Positions 27,003 through 38,852 of a stretch of 64,000 nucleotides of DNA are shown here, piece after piece. The position numbers and the translations under genes are program-made. Numbering within the stretch: the first letter of the stretch is position 1; each line of letters begins with the position of its first letter. The notes under the pieces are model-generated. The model made no database searches and was not told the DNA's origin. It worked only from the letters and a program-made list of their open reading frames with translations. Source of the stretch: Methylobrevis albus (GTDB lineage: Bacteria; Pseudomonadota; Alphaproteobacteria; Rhizobiales; Pleomorphomonadaceae); the NCBI RefSeq assembly GCF_015904235.1, contig NZ_JADZLT010000050.1, positions 1 through 64,000 of the forward strand, read 5' to 3'.

Positions 27003-27308
27003 CGGAGGATCCTCCCGTTGGCTGTCGCCCGGCGGACGGCACGGCCTTGCCGCGCGCGCCGAGGGTCGCGGCACCATAGCCGATGCGGCCGGGGCGAGAA
27101 GCCCTCGGCGGGTCGCCTTTCGGCGGAGGGCCCCGGCGCGCCGCCCCTCCCCCGATCACCACCGCGTGATCGGCCGGGTCATCTTGCATCGCACCCGTCG
27201 CCGCTTAACCGGATTTCAAGGTTAACCATTCAAGTTCGAGGGACCTTCCCGCGCGGTCGGCAGGGCGGCATTGCCGCCGGCGACGGGAGAGGCTGGAGTC
27301 CCTCAGTG
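27003..27308. promoter_or_regulatory. divergent intergenic region upstream of SleB-type hydrolase
   Basis: 306 bases between the divergent oxidoreductase and SleB genes. The part next to the hydrolase has TTAACC at 27205-27210 and TTAACCAT at 27222-27229. TTAACCAT resembles a CtrA half-site of alphaproteobacterial cell-cycle genes; the two TTAA cores are 13 bases apart rather than the consensus 7. Control of a cell-wall hydrolase by the cell cycle would make sense but is unproven. No gene is seen here. Confidence 0.35.
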
Positions 27309-28577
27309 ATGCGTATCCGGAGTTCCCTCGTCGGCCGGCGGCTGCGCCGGTTCGGGGCCGTCGGCCTCCTTGGTCTCAGCGCCGCGGTGCTGATGCCCTC
27401 CATCATCGCCCACCAGGATGCGGCGAGCCTGCTGCTGCGCGAGATCGACCCGTCGACGCGCTGGACGATGGCGATCACCGGAACCGCCGGCAGCTCGCTG
27501 CATGTCGCCTCGGGCATGATGGGCGAAGCGCGCGGCGCGGTCGCCACCATCGCGCGCGACACCGAGGGCGTCAGCGTCGTCATCGACGAGATCGACCCGA
27601 TCGTCACCGGCTCGATCGGCCGCAAGGCGCGCGGGCTCGGCCAGGAGATCGAGGTGCTGCCCGACGAGGAGCGGCTCGACCGGACGCTGAAGGGCGACCT
27701 GCCGATGTCGATCACCACGCCGGCGACGCCGCAGGGGTTCTCGGCCGGCTCAATCTACGACGAGCATTCCCGTTTCGAGGTGCCGGTGCTCGACCCGCGC
27801 CTGCAGACCGCCTTTGCCGGCTCCGAGCGGCCGCTGTCGGTGCTCGCCGTCGGCCGCTTCATCGCGCCGCGCCAGGCGGCGCCCGTCGACGTCGCCGAAC
27901 TCGAGCCGCTGCCGCCGCTCCCCGTCGCGCGCAAGGACGCGACGATGCTGGTCGCGGCGAGCTATCCGGTGCGCGCCCTGTCGGTGGAAGCCGGCGCCGC
28001 GGCGGAGGCGATGGTCGCCGCCTATGCGCCCGATAGCTCGATCATCGCGCAGGACGCCTTCGACGCCCTGTTCGCCGCGCCGCGCGGCAAGCCGGCGGTG
28101 CCGGAACTCACGGTGCGCCCGGGCGAGCACTGGTGGGCGAAGAACCCGCTGCCGTCGTCGATCCTCTCCACCGCCGAGCAGCGCTGCCTCACCGATGCGA
28201 TCTATTTCGAAGCCCGCGGCGAACCCGAGCGCGGCCAGGTCGCCGTGGCGCAGGTGGTGCTCAACCGGGTGAAGAACCCCGCCTACCCCGAAACGGTGTG
28301 CGGCGTCGTCTACCAGAACAAGACGGTGCGCAACCGCTGCCAGTTCTCGTTCGCCTGCGACGGCATCGCCGACATCGTCTGGTCGCGCAGCGCCTGGCGC
28401 AAGGCGGAAAAGGTCGCCGACGACGTCGCGCACGGCCGGATATGGCTCGCCGACATCGGCACCGCCACCCACTATCACGCGACCTACGTGCGCCCGAACT
28501 GGGCCGGCGTGTTCCACCGCCAGGCGAAGATCGGCAAGCACATCTTCTATCAGACGATCAACGGCGGCTGGAGCTGA
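27309..28577 (+). CDS. SleB-type cell wall hydrolase (Hydrolase_2)
   Basis: 422-residue protein with an N-terminal membrane segment (RFGAVGLLGLSAAVLMPSII), a long low-complexity middle and a C-terminal Hydrolase_2/SleB domain from about residue 290. The domain shows CLTDAIYFEARGEPERGQ with the catalytic glutamate, AVAQVVLNRVKNPAYP, and CQFSFACDG. SleB enzymes are peptidoglycan lytic transglycosylases; in Gram-negatives they act in the periplasm on wall remodelling. Start is ATG at 27309 with a GTG immediately before it as an alternative. Confidence 0.9.
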   Translation: MRIRSSLVGRRLRRFGAVGLLGLSAAVLMPSIIAHQDAASLLLREIDPSTRWTMAITGTAGSSLHVASGMMGEARGAVATIARDTEGVSVVIDEIDPIVTGSIGRKARGLGQEIEVLPDEERLDRTLKGDLPMSITTPATPQGFSAGSIYDEHSRFEVPVLDPRLQTAFAGSERPLSVLAVGRFIAPRQAAPVDVAELEPLPPLPVARKDATMLVAASYPVRALSVEAGAAAEAMVAAYAPDSSIIAQDAFDALFAAPRGKPAVPELTVRPGEHWWAKNPLPSSILSTAEQRCLTDAIYFEARGEPERGQVAVAQVVLNRVKNPAYPETVCGVVYQNKTVRNRCQFSFACDGIADIVWSRSAWRKAEKVADDVAHGRIWLADIGTATHYHATYVRPNWAGVFHRQAKIGKHIFYQTINGGWS

Positions 28578-28886
28578 TCCGGGCTGCGCCGGCGAGCTGC
28601 GGCGCCGCCGCCGCGGTGTTCCGCGGCCTCCGCCCCGTCGGTCCGGCCGGCCGTGCGCGGGGCCGTGGCTGTTTCACGCTGAAATGAAACGTGAAGCCGC
28701 AGCGCACCGCCGGGCACCCGGACCGGTTTTCCTCGCCGCACGAACCAGCTAACAGTGAGCGCGCCGCAGCAGGCGTGCTTCGCCGTGCCGCACCCATATG
28801 GCGGTGCTGCGATGAAGGCGGTGCTCGGATCGGCCGGGTTGGTTCGCCACCCGGCGTGACGGCGCCGAGACGACATGGAGACGACG
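28578..28886 (+). promoter_or_regulatory. intergenic region between SleB and fabI
   Basis: 309 bases without a gene. A dyad TTCACG-N11-CGTGAA occurs at 28673-28695 in a locally AT-richer spot and could be an operator for fabI. No convincing -35/-10 pair was found. Confidence 0.3.
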
Positions 28887-29705
28887 ATGGCTGAAACGCA
28901 GGGATTGATGGCAGGCAAGCGCGGGCTCGTCCTGGGCGTCGCGAACAACCGGTCGATCGCCTGGGGCATCGCCAAGGCGATCCACGGCCAGGGCGGCCTG
29001 GTGGGCCTGACCTATCAGGGCGACGCCCTGCGCAAACGCGTCGAGCCGCTGGCGGCCGAAATCGGCGGCCTCGTGGTCGGCCATTGCGACGTCACCGACA
29101 CCGAGTCGGTCGACGCCTGCTTTGCCAAGGTCGAACAGGAGTGGGGGACGATCGATTTCCTCGTCCACGCTATCGCCTTTTCCGACAAGGACGAGCTCAC
29201 CGGCCGCTACGTCGACACCAGCGCCGAGAACTTCTCCAAGACGATGCTGATCTCCTGCTATTCGCTGACCGCGGTCGCGCAGCGGGCGGAGAAGCTGATG
29301 CCGAACGGCGGCTCGATCGTCACCCTCACCTACTACGGCGCCGAGAAGGTGATGCCGCACTACAACGTCATGGGCGTCGCCAAGGCCGCGCTCGAGGCGA
29401 GCGTGCGCTACCTCGCGGTCGACCTCGGGCCGAGCAAGATCCGCGTCAACGCGATCTCGGCCGGCCCGATCAAGACGCTGGCGGCGTCGGGCATCGGCGA
29501 CTTCCGCTATATCCTGAAGTGGAACGAGTACAACGCGCCGCTGCGCCGCACCGTCACCACCGACGAGGTCGGCGACGTCGGGCTTTACTTCTGCTCCGAC
29601 CTGTCGCGCTCGGTGACCGGCGAAGTGCACCATGCCGACAGCGGCTACCACGTCGTCGGCATGAAGGCGGTCGACGCCCCCGACATCAGCGTCGTGAAGG
29701 ACTGA
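28887..29705 (+). CDS. fabI: enoyl-[acyl-carrier-protein] reductase (NADH)
   Basis: FabI, 272 residues, the NADH-dependent enoyl-ACP reductase that completes each round of fatty acid elongation. SDR fold with GLVLGVANNRSIAWGIAKAI at the NAD site, and the Tyr-x6-Lys active site in LTYYGAEKVMPHYNVMGVAKA. C-terminal GEVHHADSGYHVVGM is typical. ATG at 28887 is preferred because GGAG lies seven bases upstream; an ATG at 28875 would place that GGAG inside the gene. The stop overlaps the ATG of the phosphatase gene by one base. Confidence 0.94.
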   Translation: MAETQGLMAGKRGLVLGVANNRSIAWGIAKAIHGQGGLVGLTYQGDALRKRVEPLAAEIGGLVVGHCDVTDTESVDACFAKVEQEWGTIDFLVHAIAFSDKDELTGRYVDTSAENFSKTMLISCYSLTAVAQRAEKLMPNGGSIVTLTYYGAEKVMPHYNVMGVAKAALEASVRYLAVDLGPSKIRVNAISAGPIKTLAASGIGDFRYILKWNEYNAPLRRTVTTDEVGDVGLYFCSDLSRSVTGEVHHADSGYHVVGMKAVDAPDISVVKD

Positions 29706-30340
29706 TGGACGCCCCCGTCGCCGCCGGCCGCTTCGGCCTGTCGCTGTTTCCGCATCGGTTGATCTTCATCCGCCACGGCGAGACCGACTGGAACGCCGGC
29801 CGGCGCTGGCAGGGCCGGACCGACATTCCGCTGAACGACACCGGCCGCGGCCAGGCGAAGCGCAACGGCGACATGCTGAAGGCGCATCTCGCCGACGCCG
29901 GGATCGCCGCCGCTGACCTCGTCTTCGTCGCCTCGCCGCTCGGCCGCGCATCGGAGACGATGGCGATCGTGCGCGCCGGCCTCGGCCTCGACCCGGACGA
30001 CTTCCGCCGCGACGACCGGCTCGTCGAGCTCTCGTTCGGCGACTGGGAAGGCCGCACGATGGACGACCTCGAGGCGACCGAGGCTGACAGCCTCGCCGCC
30101 CGCGCCCGCGACCCGTTCTTCTTCCGCCCGCCCGGCGGCGAGACCTACGGCGAACTCGTCGACCGCGTCGCCGAAGCCCTCGCCGACCTTCCCGGCCCCG
30201 CCGTCATGGTCGGCCACGGCGGCATCAGCCGCGGCCTGCGCATCCTGCTCGAGCGCGCCGACCCGGCGGAGATGGTCGGCCATCCGGTGCCGCAGGACCG
30301 GTTCTATGTGTGGGAAGACGGAGCGGCGCGCTGGGTGTGA
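29705..30340 (+). CDS. histidine phosphatase family protein
   Basis: 211-residue phosphoglycerate-mutase-like phosphatase. Catalytic RHG motif in LIFIRHGETDWNAGRRWQG, SPLGRASETM, catalytic glutamate in LVELSFGDWEGR, and the second histidine in VMVGHGGISRG. The substrate is unknown; the family includes sugar phosphatases and cobalamin enzymes, with no supporting context here. Overlap with the fabI stop (TGATG) indicates coupling. Confidence 0.9.
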   Translation: MDAPVAAGRFGLSLFPHRLIFIRHGETDWNAGRRWQGRTDIPLNDTGRGQAKRNGDMLKAHLADAGIAAADLVFVASPLGRASETMAIVRAGLGLDPDDFRRDDRLVELSFGDWEGRTMDDLEATEADSLAARARDPFFFRPPGGETYGELVDRVAEALADLPGPAVMVGHGGISRGLRILLERADPAEMVGHPVPQDRFYVWEDGAARWV

Positions 30341-30634
30341 CCTTCGCGTTCGGGTTCCATGTGGCGGGTTCGGCACAAGGAGGCCGAGCGCCGGTGGAAA
30401 CCGTCTGGCCTCGCCGTCGAGGATGAAGTGTTGCGTCCGGGTGACACACCGATCCCGCGAGCAATCAGAAGTAGAAAATCGATTGCCGCTTCGCATCGGC
30501 TCGCAAATAGTCGGCCCGCACCGTTTTCGCGGATTGGAAGCGGCCGGAAGATGCCAGAGCCCTGTCAGTTTTCGACAGGGACCGGCGCCCCTCCCGTCCT
30601 CGCGCCAGCCAAAGGTGCTTTCGGGGGGTTCCAT

Positions 30635-31042
30635 ATGCATTTTACCAGGATCGCCACGGCTCTCGTGGCGGCTTCGCTCGTTTCCGCGTGCGCGACCACG
30701 CATGGCGGCGACGCGCCGATCAAGGTCGAGGCCAACGACTTTCACGCCATTTCGATGATGGTGTGGCACCCGAGCACGTGCGCCGCCGGCGCGCTCGCCG
30801 AAGTGCGCGTGACCGAGGAGCCGAAGCATGGTGAGATCATCGTCACCAAGCTGCCGCTGACGCAGGACAACCCGAGCAAGACCTGCTTCAACAAGGATAT
30901 CCTCGCCCGCGTCATCATCTACAAGCCGAACAAGGACTATCGCGGCCCCGACAGTTTCGCGATCAAGTATTCGCGCCAGCTCGACGACCGCGACATGCGC
31001 AAGGGCTGGTCGTCCGACCGCTTCGAGGTCATCGTCGAATGA
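30635..31042 (+). CDS. putative lipoprotein of unknown function
   Basis: 135-residue protein with a lipoprotein signal: MHFTRIATALVAASLVSAC, lipobox LVSAC with the modified cysteine at residue 19. The mature part has two further cysteines (HPSTCAAG and KTCFNK) that may pair, and a pattern of strands such as AEVRVTEEPKHGEIIVTKLP and ARVIIYKPNKDYRGPDSFAIKY, reminiscent of immunoglobulin-like repeats. No function is recognised. The 294-base gap before it is somewhat poorer in G+C and holds nothing I can identify. Confidence 0.75.
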   Translation: MHFTRIATALVAASLVSACATTHGGDAPIKVEANDFHAISMMVWHPSTCAAGALAEVRVTEEPKHGEIIVTKLPLTQDNPSKTCFNKDILARVIIYKPNKDYRGPDSFAIKYSRQLDDRDMRKGWSSDRFEVIVE

Positions 31043-31109
31043 GTCGCCCGCGCGCCGGGTTCCGGTTGTCGGGGCTTGGCGCGCGGACCGCGGCCCTCCT
31101 CGCGGCCCG

Positions 31110-31568
31110 CTAGACCGGCAGCTTCGTCGTCCGCTTCACCGTCCTCAGCGTCAGGGTCGATTGCACGCGGACGACCCCCGGCAGCGGCGTCAGGATCTCG
31201 GTGTGAATGCGCTCGAGGTCGCGGGCGTCGTGGTAGACGATGCGCAGCAGGTAGTCGTGCTGGCCGGCGAGAAGGTAGCACTCGGTGATTTCCGGCACGT
31301 GGCGGATCGCCTGTTCGAAGGTGTCGAGCGCCTTGCGGCCCTGGCTGTCGAGGGTGACCGAGACATAGGCCGTGCCGGGCACGCCGGCGAGGCGCGGGTC
31401 GAGCAGCGCCACGGTCTTCGCGATCAGCCCGCTCTCTTCCAGCAGCCGCATGCGGCGCAGGCACGCCGATGGCGACAGGTTGACGCCGGCGGCGAGGTCG
31501 GCGTTGGAGATGCGGCCATCCTCCTGCAGGGCGTTCAGGATGGCGCGGTCACGCGAATCGAGCTGCAT
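31110..31568 (-). CDS. Lrp/AsnC family regulator, likely regulator of ald
   Basis: 152-residue leucine-responsive-type regulator. The N-terminal HTH (LDSRDRAILNALQEDGRISNADLAAGVNL) is followed by the AsnC ligand-binding domain with VTLDSQGRKALDTFEQAI and CYLLAGQHDYLLRIV. It is divergent from alanine dehydrogenase; such Lrp relatives (AldR-like) usually control ald in response to alanine. That link is inferred from gene order. Confidence 0.9.
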   Translation of the reverse strand: MQLDSRDRAILNALQEDGRISNADLAAGVNLSPSACLRRMRLLEESGLIAKTVALLDPRLAGVPGTAYVSVTLDSQGRKALDTFEQAIRHVPEITECYLLAGQHDYLLRIVYHDARDLERIHTEILTPLPGVVRVQSTLTLRTVKRTTKLPV

Positions 31569-31764
31569 CGTCGAACTTCCTGCGAAGAATCCGCCCCTTT
31601 ATCGCATAAAATTCGAATTCCGTGATCCCTGCCGGCTCGGATCGGCAGGAAATTGCGCCGATCCCGCGTGATCCTGATCGCCTTAAAAAAAGTGCGGCAG
31701 GGGGCCGTTCCGGCAGACACGTCCAACAGGACGGCGGTCCGGCACGGCGAGCGAGGAGGACATC
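31569..31764. promoter_or_regulatory. lrp-ald divergent control region
   Basis: AT-rich by local standards. It contains a perfect 10-base palindrome AATTCGAATT at 31610-31619, a plausible core of an Lrp-type site, and an A7 run near 31684. It should carry promoters for both genes. Confidence 0.4.
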
Positions 31765-32883
31765 ATGCGCATCGGTGTGCCGAAGGAAATCAAGGATCAC
31801 GAGGGCCGCGTCGGCCTGGTGCCGACCAGCGTCGCCGAGCTCGTCGCGCACGGGCACGAGCTGTTCGTCGAGGCCGGCGCCGGGCGCGGCATCGGCGCGA
31901 CCGACGCCGCCTATGTCGCCGCCGGGGCGCGCATCCTCGCCGGCGCCGACGAGGTGTTCGCCGTCGCCGACATGATCGTCAAGGTGAAGGAGCCGCAGGC
32001 GGCGGAGCGCGCGCGGCTGCGCGACGGCCAGATCCTGTTCACCTACCTGCATCTCGCGCCCGATCCGGTGCAGGCGCGCGAGTTGCTGGCGTCGGGCGCC
32101 ACCTGCATCGCCTACGAGACCGTGACGAGCGCGGCGGGCGCGCTGCCGCTGCTCGCGCCGATGTCGGAGGTCGCCGGCCGCATGGCGCCGCAGGCGGGGG
32201 CGCACTGCCTCGAGAACGCGTCCGGCGGCATGGGTGTGCTGCTCGGCGGCGTGCCGGGCGTGCTGCCGGCCCAGGTGGTGATCCTCGGCGGCGGCGTCGC
32301 GGGCACCAACGCCGCCCACATCGCGATCGGCCTCGGCGCCGACGTCACCGTGGTCGACCGCTCGCTCGACGTGCTGCGCCGCCAGGTCGCGACCTTCGGC
32401 AGCTGCGTCAAGACCGCCCACGCCAACCGCGAGATCGTCGGCGACCTCGTCACGCGCGCCGACCTCGTCATCTCGACGGTGCTGGTGCCGGGCGCGGCGG
32501 CGCCGAAGCTGATCTCGCGGGCGATGGTGTCGGCGATGAAGCCCGGCTCGGTGATCGTCGACGTCGCCATCGACCAGGGCGGCGCGGCCGAAACCTCGCG
32601 CGCGACGACCCATTCGCAGCCGACCTATGTCGTAGACGGCATCATCCACTACTGCGTCGCCAACATGCCGGGCGGTGTCGCGCGCACCTCGGCGCAGGCG
32701 CTGAACAACGCCACCCTGCCCTTCGTGCTGGCCCTCGCCGACAAGGGCTGGCGGCAGGCGCTGGCCGACGATCCGCATCTCGCGAACGGTCTCAACGTCC
32801 ACGCCGGCCGCATCACCAACGCCGCCGTCGCCGAGGCGCTGGGCGAGACCTTCCTCGCGCCGGTGCGGGCGCTGGCGGCCTGA
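31765..32883 (+). CDS. ald: alanine dehydrogenase
   Basis: 372-residue NAD-dependent L-alanine dehydrogenase, converting alanine to pyruvate and ammonia and the reverse. Family N terminus [20 protein letters not shown]; the catalytic lysine is in MIVKVKEPQ and the histidine in FTYLHLAPD. The Rossmann motif is [28 protein letters not shown], and [14 protein letters not shown] follows. Upstream divergent Lrp-type regulator suggests alanine-dependent control. It converges on ppdK. Confidence 0.96.
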   Translation: MRIGVPKEIKDHEGRVGLVPTSVAELVAHGHELFVEAGAGRGIGATDAAYVAAGARILAGADEVFAVADMIVKVKEPQAAERARLRDGQILFTYLHLAPDPVQARELLASGATCIAYETVTSAAGALPLLAPMSEVAGRMAPQAGAHCLENASGGMGVLLGGVPGVLPAQVVILGGGVAGTNAAHIAIGLGADVTVVDRSLDVLRRQVATFGSCVKTAHANREIVGDLVTRADLVISTVLVPGAAAPKLISRAMVSAMKPGSVIVDVAIDQGGAAETSRATTHSQPTYVVDGIIHYCVANMPGGVARTSAQALNNATLPFVLALADKGWRQALADDPHLANGLNVHAGRITNAAVAEALGETFLAPVRALAA

Positions 32884-32893
32884 AATCCGCGAT

Positions 32894-32913
32894 CGGGGCG
32901 GCGCGCCGCCCCG
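32894..32913. terminator. GC-rich hairpin between convergent ald and ppdK
   Basis: CGGGGCGG-CGCG-CCGCCCCG, eight paired bases around a four-base loop, in the 48-base gap between two converging genes. No T-run. Confidence 0.5.
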
Positions 32914-32931
32914 TCGCCACCCCTATCGCCG

Positions 32932-35601
<2,670 letters not shown>

Positions 35602-36024
35602 CGTCATCCTCCCGCGCCGGCCTTGTCGCCGGCTTCCCGAACCGGTCGGACCGGGCTTCCCCGTCGCCCGCGGGGCCGGCGATCGTCCGCACCGGACGCC
35701 GCCCGCCACCCTCCGACCGCTGGCCAACGGTTGTGGCGCGTCGGCATGGTGCAGTGCAAGGGCTTTGAGGTCCAAGCTGTTGCCTGCGCCTGCCGCGGGC
35801 GGGCCGGCGCGGATGGTGCGGCGCTTGAAGCGGGGCGCGAATGCGTCCATGTTCGGCCGAATCCGGCCGGGCGGCTGGGGATACGGCGCCGACGGCCTCG
35901 ATATCGGCGTGTTTGGCGCCATATCTTGCCCCTGTGCAGCCGGGTCGCCGCGACGCACGGGCGAATGGTGTCCGGCGCGGCGCGTGGCCCGGAGCGGACC
36001 CGCCAAGTTTGGGAGACGGACCTG
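35602..36024. promoter_or_regulatory. divergent intergenic region between ppdK and the TPR gene
   Basis: 423 bases. It must hold both promoters, but I find no convincing -35/-10 pair, operator or small gene. A short inverted pair (GGCC repeats near 35850-35870) is the only visible structure. Confidence 0.3.
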
Positions 36025-37812
36025 ATGCCGATCGTTCACCGCCGCCGTTCGCATGCGCCGGGCCCGCTCGCCGCCCTGTGCCGGGCGGCCCTCGTCTCGG
36101 TCGCGATCGGCGGCGTCGTTGCCGGCATGTCCGCCCCGGCCCTCGCCGCCACGCCGCTCGACGCGGTCGCGATGCCGGTGGGCGAGACGCTGAGCGGCAA
36201 TTTCCTCGCCGCCCGCTCCGCCATTGCCGCCAAGGACCTCGCCGCCTCGGCCGGCTACTATGCGCAGGCGCTGGCGCGCGACCCGGCCGATCCCTTCCTG
36301 CTCGAGCGCGCCTTCACCTTCGCCCTCGCCGACGGGCAGGTCGAAGCGGCGATGGCCTATGCGCGCGACATGGCCGAGATCGATCCCGAGCACTCCTTCT
36401 CGAACTTCGCGCTCGGCATCTCGAACTTCGCCGACAACGAATGGCAGCCGGCGATCGACCACCTGATGAAGGGCAAGGCCGACCCGCTGAGCGGCCTCGT
36501 CGCCGAGATCATCGCGGCCTGGGCCGAGGCGGGCATGGGCCGGCCGGAAGCCGGCCTGAAGCGCATCGATGCGCTGAAGGGGCCGGAGTGGTACGCCCTG
36601 TTCAAGAACTACCATGCCGGCCTGATCGCCGATTTCGCCGGCCGCTCGCAGGAGGCGGTCAAGCGCCTGGCGCAGGCCGCGACCTATGACCGGGGCTCGG
36701 TGCGGGTGACGGAAGCCTATGTCCGCGCGCTGGTTCGCGCCGGCCAGGGCGACACCGCCCGCGACGTGATCGGCGAGATCATGGCCCGCGCACCGAGCCA
36801 TCCGGTGCTCACCGAGCTCGACGCCGCGGTCGCGACCGGCGCGGCGATGACGCCGCTGATCGAGCGGCCGCAGTCGGGCGCCGCGGAAATCCTCTCCGGC
36901 CTCGGCAACGCGATGGCGCGGGACGACCAGTCCGAGGTCGTCGCCGCCTACCTGCAGATGGCGCTCTATCTCGATCCGGCGATCGACGTCGCGCGGCTGA
37001 CGCTGGCCGAACTGCTGAGCCGCGCCGACCAGCACCGGCGGTCGATCGAGGTGCTTGCGGCCGTGCCGGAGACCTCGCCGTTCAAGCGCACCGCCGAGAT
37101 CCAGATCGGCTTCGACTACAACTCGCTCGACGAGGTCGACGAGGCGGCGGCGCATCTGTCGCGCCTGCTGGAAGCCGACCCGAGCGACCTCGAGGCGGCC
37201 ACCGCGCTCGGCAACGTGCTGCGCGTGCGCAAGCGCTTCGAGGAGGCGGCCGACGTCTACACGACCGCGATCGACGCGATCGAGGAGCCGACGTCGGAGA
37301 ACTGGCAGCTGTTCTACTACCGTGGCATCGCCTTCGAGCGCACCAAGCGCTGGAACGAGGCCGAGGCGGACTTCCGCAAGGCGCTGGAACTGCAGCCGGA
37401 CCAGGCGCTGGTCCTCAACTATCTCGGCTATTCGATGGTCGACCGCGGCGAGCGCTTCGACGAGGCGCTCGGCATGATCGAGCGCGCGGTGGAGCTCGAA
37501 CCGGCCGACGGCTACATCGTCGACAGCCTCGGCTGGGTCTTCTACAAGCTCGGCCGCTACGAGGAGGCCGTCGAGCAGCTCGAGCGCGCCGTGGAACTGC
37601 GCCCGGCGGATGCGACGATCAACGACCATCTCGGCGACGCCTACTGGAAGGTCGGCCGCCGCATCGAGGCCCGCTTCCAGTGGGCGCATGCGCGCGACAG
37701 CAATCCCGAGCCGGAAGAGCTGCCGAAGATCCTGAAGAAGCTCGAGGCCGGCCTGCCGGCCGATGCAGGTCCGGGCAACGCCCAGGCCGAGACGACGCGG
37801 TCCGGCGGCTGA
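36025..37812 (+). CDS. TPR-repeat periplasmic protein
   Basis: 595-residue tetratricopeptide protein with a signal sequence (AALVSVAIGGVVAGMSAPALA). At least eight TPR units are visible, clearest in the C-terminal half: NWQLFYYRGIAFERTKRWNEAEADFRKALELQPDQ broken over several units, YLGYSMVDRGERFDEAL, DSLGWVFYKLGRYEEAVEQL, and DHLGDAYWKVGRRIEAR. Such proteins upstream of ispE are conserved in Hyphomicrobiales and probably scaffold envelope complexes; no activity is known. The ATG follows GGAGACGG. ispE starts 28 bases after the stop. Confidence 0.9.
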   Translation: MPIVHRRRSHAPGPLAALCRAALVSVAIGGVVAGMSAPALAATPLDAVAMPVGETLSGNFLAARSAIAAKDLAASAGYYAQALARDPADPFLLERAFTFALADGQVEAAMAYARDMAEIDPEHSFSNFALGISNFADNEWQPAIDHLMKGKADPLSGLVAEIIAAWAEAGMGRPEAGLKRIDALKGPEWYALFKNYHAGLIADFAGRSQEAVKRLAQAATYDRGSVRVTEAYVRALVRAGQGDTARDVIGEIMARAPSHPVLTELDAAVATGAAMTPLIERPQSGAAEILSGLGNAMARDDQSEVVAAYLQMALYLDPAIDVARLTLAELLSRADQHRRSIEVLAAVPETSPFKRTAEIQIGFDYNSLDEVDEAAAHLSRLLEADPSDLEAATALGNVLRVRKRFEEAADVYTTAIDAIEEPTSENWQLFYYRGIAFERTKRWNEAEADFRKALELQPDQALVLNYLGYSMVDRGERFDEALGMIERAVELEPADGYIVDSLGWVFYKLGRYEEAVEQLERAVELRPADATINDHLGDAYWKVGRRIEARFQWAHARDSNPEPEELPKILKKLEAGLPADAGPGNAQAETTRSGG

Positions 37813-37840
37813 CCCGGCCGCCGCAGGGAGACATCCGACA

Positions 37841-38716
37841 ATGGATCCGCGCTCGGAAGCGGCGCGCGCCAAGGTCAACCTCGCCCTGCACGTGGTGGGG
37901 CGGCGGGCCGACGGCTATCACCTGATCGACACGCTGGTGGTGTTCCCGCCGGTGGTCGACCGCGTCGCGATCCGCGCGGGCGCCGGGATCAGCCTGATCG
38001 TCTCCGGGCCGACGTCACGCGAACTCGAACGGGTCGCGCCGCAGGACAATCTCGTCTACCGCGCCGCGCTGTCGCTGTCGGCGATCGCCGGCATCGACGT
38101 CGCCAATGGACCGGGCATCGAGATCACGCTCGACAAGCACCTGCCGACCGAAGCCGGCATCGGCGGCGGCTCGGCCGATGCCGCCGCCGCGATCCGGCTG
38201 TTCGCCGAGCTCTGGAACCTCGACCTCGCCGATCCGCGCATCACCGACCTCGCCCGCCGCCTCGGCGCGGACGTGCCGATGTGCATCGCCTCCGTGCCGC
38301 TGCGCGCCCGCGGCATCGGCGAGGTGGTCAGCCCCCTGCCCGCGCTGCCGCCGGCCGGGCTGCTGCTCGTCAATCCGCGCCTGCGCGTCTCGACCGCCGC
38401 GGTGTTCGCCCGGCTCGGCACCTATGCCAACCCGCCGATCGACGAGGACTGCGATTTCGGCAGCGTCGAGGGCCTCATCACGACCCTCACCGGCATGCGC
38501 AACGACCTGCAGCCGGCCGCCCTCGGGCTGGAGCCCGGCATCGGCGGTGTGCTCGACGCGCTGGAGGCGCTGCCCGGCGCCCGGGTGGTGCGGATGTCGG
38601 GATCCGGGGCGACCTGCTTTGCCCTGTTCGGCGACCCCGAGGCGGCAGCGGCCGCCGGCGAACGGCTCGCCGCGACGCAGCCGGGCTGGTGGATCGCAGC
38701 GAGCCCGCTTGCATGA
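37841..38716 (+). CDS. ispE: 4-diphosphocytidyl-2-C-methyl-D-erythritol kinase
   Basis: IspE, 291 residues, GHMP-family kinase that phosphorylates CDP-ME with ATP in the MEP pathway. Motif 1: AKVNLALHVVGRRADGYHLIDTLVVF is split around the substrate site; motif 2 (ATP loop) LPTEAGIGGGSADAAAAIR; motif 3 VVRMSGSGATCFALF. The ATG at 37841 lies 28 bases from the TPR gene stop, implying a shared transcript. Confidence 0.95.
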   Translation: MDPRSEAARAKVNLALHVVGRRADGYHLIDTLVVFPPVVDRVAIRAGAGISLIVSGPTSRELERVAPQDNLVYRAALSLSAIAGIDVANGPGIEITLDKHLPTEAGIGGGSADAAAAIRLFAELWNLDLADPRITDLARRLGADVPMCIASVPLRARGIGEVVSPLPALPPAGLLLVNPRLRVSTAAVFARLGTYANPPIDEDCDFGSVEGLITTLTGMRNDLQPAALGLEPGIGGVLDALEALPGARVVRMSGSGATCFALFGDPEAAAAAGERLAATQPGWWIAASPLA

Positions 38717-38852
38717 TGCATGCGTTTCTCCAGGCGACTGCGTCCGCTCTCGGCTAACGGCGAATTTAGGTGAGTCGCCCCGGGGACGGGCGTAGCGTTC
38801 CGGATCGGCGGGTGCCCCGGGACGAGGGCATCGCATGCCGGACGAGGGAACC

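Noticed and set aside
35602-37878. Long minus-strand extension of the ppdK reading frame
   Set aside because: It is antisense to the TPR gene, has arginine/valine-rich low-complexity translation and no PPDK homology; GGAGG fixes the ppdK start at 35601.
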